DNA of 64,000 nucleotides from Periglandula ipomoeae IasaF13 (taxonomy: Eukaryota > Ascomycota > Sordariomycetes > Hypocreales > Clavicipitaceae): the NCBI GenBank assembly GCA_000222875.2, contig AFRD01000008.1:1-64000 (forward strand). Reading direction: 5' to 3'. Shown here piece by piece: positions 22,998-32,968 of the stretch (the stretch's first letter is position 1; each line of letters starts with the position of its first letter). The translations under genes and the position numbers were made by a program. Under the pieces are notes generated by a model. It was not told the DNA's origin and ran no database searches. It saw only the letters and a list, made by a program, of their open reading frames with translations.

Positions 22998-25106
22998 CTA
23001 CTTTCTCTTAGTCGCCTTGCCTGTGTCAGCGCCGCTCGCCCTGGCTTTGGGCTCAGCAGCAGCAGCGGCGTTTGTCTCCTCAACGACGTCGGCCCCCTTC
23101 TTCAGCAAGGGCTGCTCATCATCGCCACCCTGGCCAAACTCGTTGACGCGAGTGTAGTCCGTCTTGTACGCCCACCGCTGGTACAGATAAATGAAGAAAA
23201 TCACATCGTCACGAAGGGTGGCTAGCCGATGAAGGATGGGCATCTTGATCGTGAACGCGAACAAGTCGTCGATGAAGGTGTTAAGGAACTTGTACATCAT
23301 GGCCTTGACCGTCATGTGCGCTACACTCTTCAGACAGTAGTTGATGTATAGGGCTGGCACCATCATGAGGAAGCCGTAGGCGTAGACAGATCCAACGAGG
23401 GTGGTGATGATGAAGGAATACCACGACTTGTGAGACTCGTAGACGAGTGAGTAGATGCCGTAGGCGATCAAGAGAGGTACCGCCACGATGTACATGTACT
23501 TGAAGGCAATCTCGTCGTACTCTTTGGTCTTTTCTTCCGTCTCGCTGAGCTTGTGCTTGTCTTCAAAGACGATTGTGTATGGAAGCCAAGATCCGGGTGG
23601 TGCGGGACGAAATCGTACGTCCACCACGGTCGTGACTTTCCAGAACTCAATGACGATACCGACCACTTGAGAGCCCAAGATCATCCAGCTCGTATTCTGA
23701 GAGTTGTCGAGCAGATACAGGAAGATGACCGTCTGCATGAAGACATTGGCAAGAATGGAGCGGACGGAAATACCAACGTTGTCCTTCTTTTTGCGATAGT
23801 GGGCGATGTCGGAGCCGAAGGCTAGGGTCTCGAGAATGACATGTGCAATACTGACAAAGATGGTGATGCCCAGCAAGATGGGGTTCTTGTCGATCAAGAC
23901 CTCCTTGACCATTTCAATCTCTGACCCGTCGCCGCCCGTGGGTAGAGACTGGCCAAACGCGGCCCTGCGCGCATTTTCCTTGGAGTTTAGGTCGATCGAT
24001 GCAATGGTGCTAAATTTCCACATGGCCATGTTGGTGAGATCGATGTGCAGAGGCAGCTCTTTGACTGTCTCGTTGAGCACCATCATGTGGCTGTTGAGCT
24101 GCCAGAAGGTGTTGATGAACAAGATAGGGTCTGCAATGCCATGTCAGCTTCAATGTGCGTAGATCAAAACGGTTGTCATTCCAAACATACAGTACCAGCC
24201 GTTTTGGCCGCTTCCGTCACGGGCACCAGTAGCCTCGAGGCGAAGGTAATGCTTGACTGCAGGGTGAATCTGGTTGAATTCCTTCACCCCCATGGCAGGG
24301 ACAAATGAGAAGCTCGCATTGGGGTGGTAGTGGCTGCTGATGATGGGGCCGGACGGTTCCTCCTCTGGCTGCGTCTCCTGCTCGTCGTTTCGAGAGTCCA
24401 GCAAGTTCCTCGTCTTGGCAACCTTCTTCTTTGGCAGATACTGGGTCAAAGGGTAGGCAAAATGAAACGCCTTGGCAGTGTCGAAACCAGGCTGATGAGG
24501 ATCGAGAGTGCTGCCCGTAAGGCCGACGTAGAAATGGCCCCAAAGAGTCCCATTGTTCTGCACGGACTTGGGCACAGTGAATTTCGTGTCGACAGTACGC
24601 TTCTCGGAGCTGTTCCCCATGTTGTAGTCCTTCTCCTGGAGCACCAAAAACTCGGCTGGAGTCTCCGAGATGGGAATCGGGTTGAAAGACGGGGAGAGGG
24701 TGACCACAATGTCGACATGGCTGTCCTGAGGCCAGATAGGAGCAATCTTGCGGGGAATTTGATGATATTGTGCACCTTCGTCGAGCTGTTTCGGGCGAAA
24801 CTCAAAGGCGGGGATGTCGCCTAGGTTGGAGGCAACGGTGATGGTTTCGCCAGTGTTGGGGTCGGTGGTTTGGACGCCGCGCTGGTCTTTGCTGAGGAAG
24901 TGCGAAAGACCAATGTTTAGACCGAAATAGATGGCGCCGCCAATCAGCAGCTTTTGGAAGTTGAAGCCCTGTCGTTCGCAATAGAGTTAGCCTTGCTTGC
25001 TGTCCACAATCACCATGGCGGCAGTGCTACTTACAGATCCTTGCTGTTGCTGCTGCTGTGGTGCCGCGCCATCAGGCTGGCGTATGATTTGGTCAACGCC
25101 GGACAT
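22998..25106 (-). CDS. CLPTM1 (cleft lip and palate transmembrane 1) family protein
   Basis: Three exons: 25106-25035, 24968-24191 and 24130-22998, giving 660 residues, a usual length. The first exon encodes a short Q-rich cytosolic start (MSGVDQIIRQPDG then glutamines). A membrane anchor follows at about residues 25-45, then a long luminal part with FYVGLTGSTLDPHQPG and NGWYYPILFINTFWQLNSHM (read across intron 2). Several hydrophobic segments come next (LLGITIFVSIAHVILETLAF, LANVFMQTVIFLYLLD, YSFIITTLVGSVYAYGFLM), with MPILHRLATLRDDVIFFIYLYQRWAYKTDYTRVNEFG near the end, a hallmark of the family. The tail is charged and rich in Ala and Lys. Members are ER or Golgi membrane proteins; human CLPTM1L has been reported as a glucosaminyl-phosphatidylinositol scramblase. 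It is convergent with the WD40 gene, about 200 bp away. Confidence 0.93.
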
Positions 25107-26591
25107 GGTGTCGACTTTCAGAGCACAGTTGTGTCAAGCTCAGTTGCAGGCCCCTTGGTGCTTGAAGGCGATGGCGGCGCAAGGTGGATTGGCGCGATGT
25201 TGGCGCGTGGAGGGAGATTTTGCCTCGCTGGCCCTTGGCATCTGGCATCTGGATGTTGGAGCCAGACCCCTGTGTAACCCTGCACTACGCCCATTTGAGC
25301 CAGAAGCTGGCTACCACTGGAAATACCACGCTGCGGAAAGGAGCTTGGGCCCACTCGAGAGGCGCAGGCGCAGGTGCAAGCGAAACAGCTACTTACTGCT
25401 CCTTCTTCGTTGCTGCCAGGCGCGGGGCGAATCAACTGCTAGACTGATACCACGACCTTGGATACTCGTCTTTGTCGTGCTGTAGATTCTCTCAACTTTT
25501 TCACTTCGTCAAAGGGCTAGCAAAGGCAATGGCCAAACAGTGCCGCAGATGCCTGTCTCCGATTGAGCCCATTCCCGATCGCCGCGTTTCCCTGACTATC
25601 GAGCAATTCTGCCCGCTGACACAGGATATCCAATTGCGAGCCACTTTCGCCATGTACAAGTCAATTCAGTCTCTGGCCATACCAACGCAACAGCCTTGGT
25701 TGAGCAACAAAACCTGTCATACATCTTTCTCCCATCATGGGACACCTAGCACGCATTCATGCGTTCGGAGCTCGATCAAGCTGTAATACTTAATGATTGG
25801 ATTTTAATGCCCAAATGTCTCTGGGCGTCACACGGCATTGGGCCACGTTTCGCAACCATAAAACCGAGGGGAAATCCTTATGCAGGCACGCAAGACATCT
25901 CGATCAGCACTCTGCACACAACACAGTTTCTAAGTTGTAGTTCTGCTTATGATCTCGGGAGCCATGGCGTCGATGACTGCTCACATCGTCGCTAGGCGGC
26001 CAACCAACCGTCGACAGTTCTGTTCACCACACAGATGCTCCGGCTTCGGCGTCGGCAGTCACCGCTTCAGCATCTTGAGAAAACGGAAACTGTGCAACTG
26101 TCGATGACAACAAGACACCGGCATGAAGGCGTTCGAATGCCGTCAGAGCAAGCCACCTGACCCTCCCCACTTCGCCGCCTCTAGCTCAACTCAATGCTGC
26201 CGTGACCTGCCGTTGCCTTCAACCTCCGGCCTGGCGTCCACCCAGGTTCCCACCGCATCTCCGTCGGCGTGGGTAAGTCATTGGATGTTGCCGTGGATCC
26301 CTTCCTCGGGCTGTGACTCTTATTTGAATCCATTGCCACGTACCCTCGTTTACGTCAAGATTGCAATTTTCAAGTTCGCGGTGTTTTTCAGTCAACCGGT
26401 TCACGAGCAGGATCACTTTTACCCACGTAAAGCAAGGCATATACCTATATCACGGAGTAGACTCACATACTTTCGGCCACTGCGTCAATAGCTGTCATTG
26501 ACGGGCTTCACGTATATCACCAGACAATTGCTGCACCCACGGGCTATCATTGCAGGAGCAATTGGATACTCTTAACACACGACGTTCCAAT
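25107..26591. other. Intergenic, divergent promoter region
   Basis: About 1.5 kb between the divergent CLPTM1-family gene (-) and the LOG-like gene (+). Open frames are short and unlike any family I know. It presumably holds both promoters and leaders. Confidence 0.55.
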
Positions 26592-27358
26592 ATGTCGTCC
26601 GAAACACCCATCGCGGGCCAGAATGGCACCACAAATGGCACCGACTCTCGAACAACCCGGGCCAAAATTTGCGTCTTTTGCGGCTCTACTGGCGGTGCCA
26701 GCCCGGCACACATGGAAGCGGCTCGGCAACTGGGCAGAGCCATGGCCGAAAACAATATCGATCTCGGTATGTGTATGGTTAGCTTGTGGCTCGATCAAAA
26801 CTAACAAAATGCGTAGTGTATGGTGGTGGCACCGTGGGCCTGATGGGCGAGGTCGCAAAGACTGTCTGCTCCATCAACGGCCCGGATTCCGTCCATGGCA
26901 TCATTCCTGAGGCTCTGGTAAGATACGAGCGAGATGGGACCTACCAGACAGTGAACCACAACAACCAAGTCGTGCCCACCGAGTCTGTGTACGGCCGCAC
27001 GACTGTCGTCAAGGACATGCACACCCGCAAGAAGCTCATGGCCGAGGAAGTGTTTCAGGGCGGGCCAGGAAGCGGCTTCATCGGCTTGAGCGGCGGCTAC
27101 GGCACCATGGAAGAAGTCTTTGAGGTCATCACATGGAACCAGCTGGGCATTCACACCAAGGGCATCTGCCTGCTCAACATTGAGGGGTACTGGGACGGCA
27201 TCATCCAATGGGTAAACAAGGCCTCGGAGCAAGGCTTCGTCAAGCCTGGAAACGAGAACATTGTAGTGTCCGCAACGGATGCTGCTGGCGCCGTCAAGGC
27301 GTTGCGGGACTATAGGGTGTCTGAGGCAACGTTCAAGCTTCAGTGGGGGAAGCAATAG
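26592..27358 (+). CDS. LOG-family protein (cytokinin riboside 5'-monophosphate phosphoribohydrolase-like)
   Basis: Two exons, 26592-26766 and 26817-27358, with a 50-bp GT-AG intron, give 238 residues. Landmarks: ICVFCGSTGGASPAH at about 25-40, VYGGGTVGLMG read across the intron at about 59-69, the conserved MHTRKKLM (Arg129), and SGGYGTMEE at 150-158, the nucleotide-binding and catalytic motif usually written PGGxGTxxE. ITWNQLGIHTKGICLLN follows. Plant and fungal LOG enzymes cleave ribose 5-phosphate from N6-modified AMP to release free cytokinin; related YvdD/YgdH proteins act on nucleotide monophosphates. Many family members were first annotated as lysine decarboxylases, which is not their activity. 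Ser replaces Pro in the signature, as I recall for many fungal members. The N-terminal 20 residues are a polar extension. Substrate is inferred from family only. Confidence 0.9.
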
Positions 27359-27664
27359 AGGCGGCCATCATCATATTAGAGTCGATAGATACATAGACTG
27401 TGTTATCGTGTGACGAGAGCTCGGTTTAGCATTGGCGTTTCAGGGACATTGCATAGTCACGGGATCTCGACGTCCTGTAAAGATGGGCGTCGTGTCTAGG
27501 TCAATATCACAACTTTCCAATCACAGCGCGCGTCCAGCCCCATGAGCCAAACTGTCATTCATGTCGAGACCGTAATGTGCCGCTCCTAGCAGCGTTTAAG
27601 TTTGTAATTGTACATGATCTAGCGCGCCTGTATCCCTCGTCCCTACGCCTTGAGCGAGTTTCGT
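27359..27664. other. Intergenic, convergent 3' ends
   Basis: About 300 bp between the 3' ends of the LOG-like gene (+) and the proteasome gene (-). It probably contains both 3' untranslated regions. No gene was seen. Confidence 0.5.
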
Positions 27665-28609
27665 CTAGCTGTCCACCTCCATGCCCTCGCCCTCGCCCTC
27701 GCCGCCTCCTGAGCTCTCCCCGACGCTATCGATCCATTGCTTAACCTCGAACTCCTCGTACAGCTTGAACGGCTCGATGCTCTTCTTTCCCTCGCCCTGC
27801 ACACCAACCAAGCCAACCGACGTGTTCTCCACAGTCAGCTCCTTGTCCTGTACCAAACTCTCCCTCAACGCCTTGAGGCCGTGCTTCACCAATTCCTCCC
27901 TTGAGCAGTCGGCAAAGGCGTCTACATTGCGCTCCAGGTACGTCCTGGCCATCTGGCTGCGCGCACCAATGGCGAACGCCACCATCTCTTCCGTCATACC
28001 AGATGGCTGGAACTCGAACAGGTGCGGTCCCTTCTCATCCACGCCGGCCACCAGCAACCCTACACCGTATGGTCGCTTTCCGTATACTTGCGTGTTGATC
28101 TGTGCCTTTTCGCCAATCATGTCGACGAGGGAGCGTAGGGGGATCGCACGGCCGTAGGTCAGGCGGTGGCCTAGGCATTGCTGCTTCATGAAGTTGGACA
28201 GGACGCGGGCATCTGAGGTGAGGCCGGCGATGGCGATGCCAGCATGTTCGTCGACGGAGAAGAGCTTCTTTTGGTAGGACGACAATTCCTCGGCGTTTCT
28301 CTGTGCAAGAGTCGACGGGTCAGTGGATGATAGCTTAAGCCTGGCCAGATTGGGGAAACTTGCCTTGACTGCACACAGAACGGCGTGCGTTTTGCTGACG
28401 ATGCCGACGACGACGGATCCTTGCTTTACTGCCTCGGCGGCATATTCGATCTGGAAGATTCTGCCTTGCGGCGAGCTGATTGTCGACGGGCAGTCAGTAT
28501 ACAATTCTTGGTTTGGGGAGGGCTCTCCGCGTGGGTCAGAGCTCCAGAGGTGGGAAAAGGTATGCGCATACAATGTGACGGAATCGTTATCGTAGTTGTT
28601 TCTGAACAT
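27665..28609 (-). CDS. PRE5: 20S proteasome subunit alpha6 (yeast Pre5, human PSMA1)
   Basis: Three exons, 28609-28572, 28475-28364 and 28300-27665, give 261 residues, close to the family length. The start MFRNNYDNDSVTF continues after intron 1 as SPQGRIFQIEYAAEAVKQGS, the alpha-subunit N-terminal signature that gates the 20S barrel. Then come THAVLCAVK, RNAEELSSYQKKLF, GIAIAGLTSDARVLSNFM and YGKRPYGVGLLVAGVDEKGPHLFEF, all alpha6-like. The second intron (28363-28301, 63 bp) starts GC rather than GT. It stays open in frame, but would insert 21 residues into a strand that is contiguous in homologues, so splicing is strongly favoured. The acidic, Gly/Glu-rich tail is common in fungal alpha6. The subunit forms part of the outer ring and is not catalytic. 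It is divergent from the MSS1 gene, sharing about 420 bp. Confidence 0.95.
   Translation of the reverse strand: MFRNNYDNDSVTLYAHTFSHLWSSDPRGEPSPNQELYTDCPSTISSPQGRIFQIEYAAEAVKQGSVVVGIVSKTHAVLCAVKASFPNLARLKLSSTDPSTLAQRNAEELSSYQKKLFSVDEHAGIAIAGLTSDARVLSNFMKQQCLGHRLTYGRAIPLRSLVDMIGEKAQINTQVYGKRPYGVGLLVAGVDEKGPHLFEFQPSGMTEEMVAFAIGARSQMARTYLERNVDAFADCSREELVKHGLKALRESLVQDKELTVENTSVGLVGVQGEGKKSIEPFKLYEEFEVKQWIDSVGESSGGGEGEGEGMEVDS
28301..28363 (-). other. GC-AG intron in PRE5
   Basis: 63-bp intron with donor AAG|GCAAGT and acceptor TTGCACAG. The rest of the donor matches the strong consensus typical of GC-AG introns. A CTGAC branch-like motif lies upstream of the acceptor. Removal restores the conserved junction AVK to RNAEELSSYQ. 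Confidence 0.8.
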
Positions 28610-29025
28610 GGTGGGCTAGCGGTACAGCTCGATCGGTTGCTGCAATGAAGGGAGGGGAAAGTGGTTCGTGGTTGAGGTGCAACGGATCGAGAAGCGAAGC
28701 TCGAATGACGGTGGGTGTTGATGCGGCCAGGCAACCCAAGCTTCGTCGTCGTTGTCGCGCAAGCTGTCACGGCTGGGTGGGAGTGGACTCCGTGGATACC
28801 CCGCCTCACCGCCTGCCGCTTTGGCTGTCGTGCAGCGGAGCTCAAGAGGATGAGCAGGGGGGGGTTCAGCCTAGGAGAATTGTCAATACTGAACTGGAGG
28901 CTCAGTCATGCAGCGAACAATTCCCTTGAGAGTTGGTGATAACGATGCAATGCTGTTTTTGATACGGATTCATCCTCAATGATAGTTTTGCCTGCTGTCT
29001 GGCTACGCTGGTCGGGCTTACGCCA
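28610..29025. promoter_or_regulatory. Divergent promoter of PRE5 and MSS1
   Basis: About 416 bp between the two start codons on opposite strands. It contains no gene. Specific transcription-factor sites were not identified. Confidence 0.45.
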
Positions 29026-30889
29026 ATGCTTACAGGGGCGAGGATGATTGAAAGACTCGCGAGCTCCTCATGCGCTCATCGACAAGCTCGTGTCATTCCT
29101 GCAGTCCGGTTGAGGTGTACAGCATCTCTACGGAACAGCCTGGTTCTCAATGAGAGTAGAAGCAGCAGGTCGATTGCTTCGAAATGCCATGATCAGACGC
29201 AACGAATGCAACGTCTACAGCATGTCAGGCCCTTCAGCCTCGGCATCGCTCATCGACTTGAAGACCCTCGAAGCTTTCCTGTCATCGGAGATACCATTTA
29301 TGCTTTGTCCACAGCCCAAGGGCGAGCAGGCATCGCGGTGATACGCATTTCTGGCCCATCATGTCTCCAGGTACACACTATTGGTGCGATATACATGTGT
29401 GGACGACGATCAGCTAAGGACAGATGTAGATATTTCAAGCTCTGTGCCCAGACACACAGCCTCCCAAACCAAGACGAGCAACCGTCCGCACTCTGTTCCA
29501 CCCAAAGCCTGGTCCTGTACCAGATGTCTTGGACTCGGAAGCCCTCATCCTCTACTTTCCCGGGCCAAAAACAGTTACCGGCGAGGACGTCCTCGAGCTG
29601 CATGTCCATGGAGGGCCAGCCACAGTCAAGGCGGTTCTCTCAGCCATACCACAATGTCCGGCCAGCTCACCGACACGCTACGCCGAGCCCGGCGAGTTTA
29701 CGAAGCGAGCCTTCATCAACGACCGTCTGGATCTGGCGCAGATCGAGTCGCTCAGCGACACGCTTGGTGCAGAGACGGAGCAGCAGCGCCGGGCAGCGGT
29801 TCGCGGCAATTCTGGTACCCTGGGACGAACGTATGAGACTTGGAGAGAGCAATTGCTCCAGGCGCGCGGAGAGCTCGAGGCTCTGATTGACTTTTCGGAA
29901 GACCAGCACTTTGACGAACCCCAGTCAGAGCTGTTGGGAAACGTGGCGAGGCAAGTCAGCGATATTCTGGACAGCATTCACCTCCACGAGATTGGCGGGC
30001 AGCGAAGCGAGCTATTGCGTAGCGGCATTCGGATCGCGCTGGTTGGTCCGCCGAACGTGGGTAAGAGTTCACTCATGAACATCATTGTTGGCAGAGAGGC
30101 CTCGATTGTGTCTGGGGAGGCCGGCACAACGAGAGACATAGTCGAGGCGAGTCTAGACATTCGTGGGTATTTGTGCTCATTTACAGACACGGCGGGGTTT
30201 CGATCCCGCAGCGAAGGACACGGCGATATCGGCGCAGTGGAGGAAGAAGGCATTCGACGGGCGAGGAACAAGGCCAAGGAGGCTGATCTCATCGTCGTGC
30301 TGGCCTCTGTGGAAGGTGCCGACCCGTATATTCATTTCGACAAGGAGACACTCCAGCTCGCTGCGGAGGCTCAGCGCGCGATTGTGGTCGTGAACAAGCG
30401 AGATGCCGTCGACCGAGAAACATTCTCGACTCTGCTCACACAGTTCTCGGAGTACATCAGTCAAACTCATCCGTCTCTCACCGGCCAGCCCATACGTATC
30501 TCCTGCAAAGACGACCTCGCCACAAAGGACAGAGGCATCCAGGACGTCATCACAGCGCTTGCGATGTCCTTTTCCGAAATGACAGACATGCCGCCCGACA
30601 TGCGCGACCTTCTCGGCGTGACGGAGCGACAGCGCCAGCTCCTTGTCAAGTGCCGAGGGCATCTGGAAGAGTTCATGGATGAATCGCAGCCTGACGAGGG
30701 GTTCGATGCGGACATCGTGCTGGCGGCAGAGTACCTTCGGTACGCGGCAGACTGCTTGGCGAGAATCACGGGCAAGGGCGAGGCGGGCGACGTAGAGGAT
30801 GTACTCGGGGTAGTGTTTGAAAAGTGAGTCTCGTCCCATTGTCGACTGTGCGCAAGGCTAACGAAGGCAGATTCTGCGTTGGGAAGTGA
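29026..30889 (+). CDS. MSS1: Mitochondrial tRNA modification GTPase (MSS1 / TrmE / GTPBP3)
   Basis: Three exons, 29026-29370, 29430-30823 and a 19-nt last exon 30871-30889, give 585 residues; a second in-frame ATG at 29044 is an alternative start. The N-terminus is basic and serine-rich, fitting a mitochondrial presequence. TIYALSTAQGRAGIAVIRISGPSC starts the TrmE N-domain (formyl-THF binding). GEDVLELHVHGG and EPGEFTKRAFINDRLDLAQIESL are hallmarks. The G-domain has GPPNVGKSS (about 321-329), GTTRDIVE, DTAG and VVNKRD. The last exon supplies the conserved C-terminal FCVGK. The protein works with MTO1/GidA to make carboxymethylaminomethyl-type wobble-uridine modification in mitochondrial tRNA; the C-terminal Cys motif is needed for activity in bacteria. 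Confidence 0.95.
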
Positions 30890-31138
30890 TCGATCCGACA
30901 AAGCCAGTCTCACAAAAGCGTGTACCATAGTGTAAAAGTAGAAATGTCTATTCCGTGTCCAGCACAATTAGATCTAACCACAACGCCCCCTCCCCCCCCC
31001 CGAGACTTCGAAGTCGATTGTCTAATTCCAAGTCCCTCTTTTTTTGGTACTTTTTTCGTTCCTCTAGTCATGATACCCAACGCCAAGTCTATCCGCCAAT
31101 GGCATGCTGATGAGGTGTCGCCACGATGTATCCTCCTT
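30890..31138. other. Intergenic with poly-C run
   Basis: Region downstream of MSS1. Contains a C10 run at 30992-31001 and pyrimidine-rich DNA. No gene seen. Confidence 0.5.
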
Positions 31139-31378
31139 CTATGGTTCCCCGGCATGCTGAACCGCAGCCACAATGTATACGCCGTCTATAGTGCTCAGGG
31201 CATGCTTCCGATGAAAATGCTTCAAATGCGTGTCATATTGTACAGTGCTCAGAGTGCATTGACGCTGGTGGGCTAGCGGCGGTCGTCGTTGCTGGGGGGG
31301 CTGAGTGCCTGGTGCGCCCTTGACGATGTTGTAGCCTGAGCGGCCAGCGTCGACGAGGATGGTGGTCGAGGCGGCCAT
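31139..31378 (-). CDS. Possible small protein (79 aa), unknown function
   Basis: I do not recognise this frame. It starts MAASTTILVDAGRSGYNIVKG, with codon use that looks coding over about the first 30 codons, and continues to 79 residues; the later half may instead be intron or untranslated sequence. A TATATAAA box lies at 31584-31577, about 200 bp upstream on the same strand, which is plausible spacing for a real transcript with a leader. No domain, signal peptide or membrane segment was seen. It could be a small stress- or conidiation-type gene, but nothing in the sequence proves that. Treat as tentative. Confidence 0.3.
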   Translation of the reverse strand: MAASTTILVDAGRSGYNIVKGAPGTQPPQQRRPPLAHQRQCTLSTVQYDTHLKHFHRKHALSTIDGVYIVAAVQHAGEP

Positions 31379-32968
31379 TGTGAACAGCGTATTCGGTGTG
31401 AATTGATATATGGTACAGGAGCACGATGGATTGTTGTACTTGATTTGCAAGATGCGACCAATGTACACAAAGTGAAATTTGTGAGTGATGCTGAAGAGGC
31501 TCAGTTGAGATGTGTGATGATGAACTGCGTGAAGATGAATAGCCAGATTCCCAAATCCATCGCAAGAACTCGTCCCTTTATATACTACTTCATCTCCAAA
31601 ACCTCAATTCAAATGCTCACATCATCCCATCTCACGCCCAAAGTCCCCCATCCTCGACACGGCCCCCCATCTCAAGCCTCACCCATCATCACGAACCGCC
31701 CATCGTCATCAAACCACCCGTTCCACAAGCCAGAATTAGTCACCCATAGGGGCTGAGCCGTTTGGAGGTCTGGCCCCAAGAAGGGACAAAGCCAACTTTT
31801 CCTCTCCGGCCCCCAACGACCCCTAGACTCATACCTGCGCGTGAGTGCTACGGCCGGAAAAGGCAAACACGAAACCTGCATGGTGCCTTGCTTATCTCAC
31901 GCGCACATGTCTGCCTGGCCTGCTCAGCCCATTTCAACCGGGCCGCGTACATCCAATCAGCTAGCGAACACAAGTGGTACAGCGTCTTCCTGGCATTTCT
32001 TTCAGTTCTATTTTGCCCATTGGCGATGGGACCGAGATTGGAAAAATCGTGGCACGGGTGCAATGCCTTCTGGAAGCATTGCGCCCGGCTCAAAAATAGA
32101 AATAGAAAATGAAATTAGACGCCGGATGCAGAACCCGTGCAATTCCCACCAAAACCAGACAGACGCCTGCACACCTCGTACCTAAGTACTAGAGTAAGCA
32201 GTAACGAGGCCAAGCAATGCGCCGCGTATGCTCACCACTCACTCGCCTTACCTTGCCTTGTTTGGTCCGGATTTCAAAAATAGGATTCATCAACCGAAGC
32301 AGCCGGGTCGGTGTCCATGCGGCCGACCACATGGCAAGCCATGCGAAATCGAACGGCCCGAAAGACCAGGTTTTTTTTTTTCTCGTGCCCGGTGTGCATT
32401 TCTGGTATTTACCACGAATGGTCATTTCGAGCAAATGCGGTCATAATCAGGTCTGGTGTAATGCTGCAGCGGCGAGGCCGGGAAAGCCAACGCCCTGCGA
32501 TCGTGACACCCGGCTTTTACAGCTCTTGTGCCCGAAAGACCATGATCTGACATGTTTTCGATTTCATCCGGCTTTGCTCGAAACTGGGACTTTCTTTTTT
32601 TGTGTGTCGAATGGTTGCCTGGTTGTCAGCAATTGGTGGATTCCGGCGTCATCTACGACCGGAGGCCCCCAACGGCGCCAAGGACCCTTCGCCCCGGGCT
32701 GGCGGGGCGAGGGTCGGTGGACACGGATATTGGGATTGAGATTGGGATTGGAATTTGAAATGATTACGTGGGAGGCGAGTTCATCACTATACGACCGGGT
32801 AATGACAAATTCGGACAGACATGTCCAGACGGGAAAGAAGCGGTGCGAATTGGACGAAGAGTCAATTCTACAGACCCTCATGGAAGAAGCCATGCGAAAG
32901 GAAAAGGAAATTATCGGATTCACCGGTGGCTCAGGCTCATTACGCCCTGTGCCCGTCTATCGTCAACG
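31379..32968. other. Intergenic, no supportable gene
   Basis: About 1.6 kb between the tentative small gene and the 3' end of the glucosidase gene. Several plus-strand frames overlap it, including one that runs into the antisense of the last glucosidase exon, but none shows domain content. It contains a T11 run near 32370. Confidence 0.5.
31577..31584 (-). promoter_or_regulatory. TATA-box-like element (TATATAAA)
   Basis: Reads TATATAAAGGG on the minus strand, about 200 bp upstream of the ATG at 31378. It is the main support for a transcript in that direction. Confidence 0.35.

Noticed and set aside
25472..25995. Short plus-strand frames between the CLPTM1-family and LOG-like genes
   Set aside because: No recognisable motif or splice pattern; treated as promoter and leader DNA.
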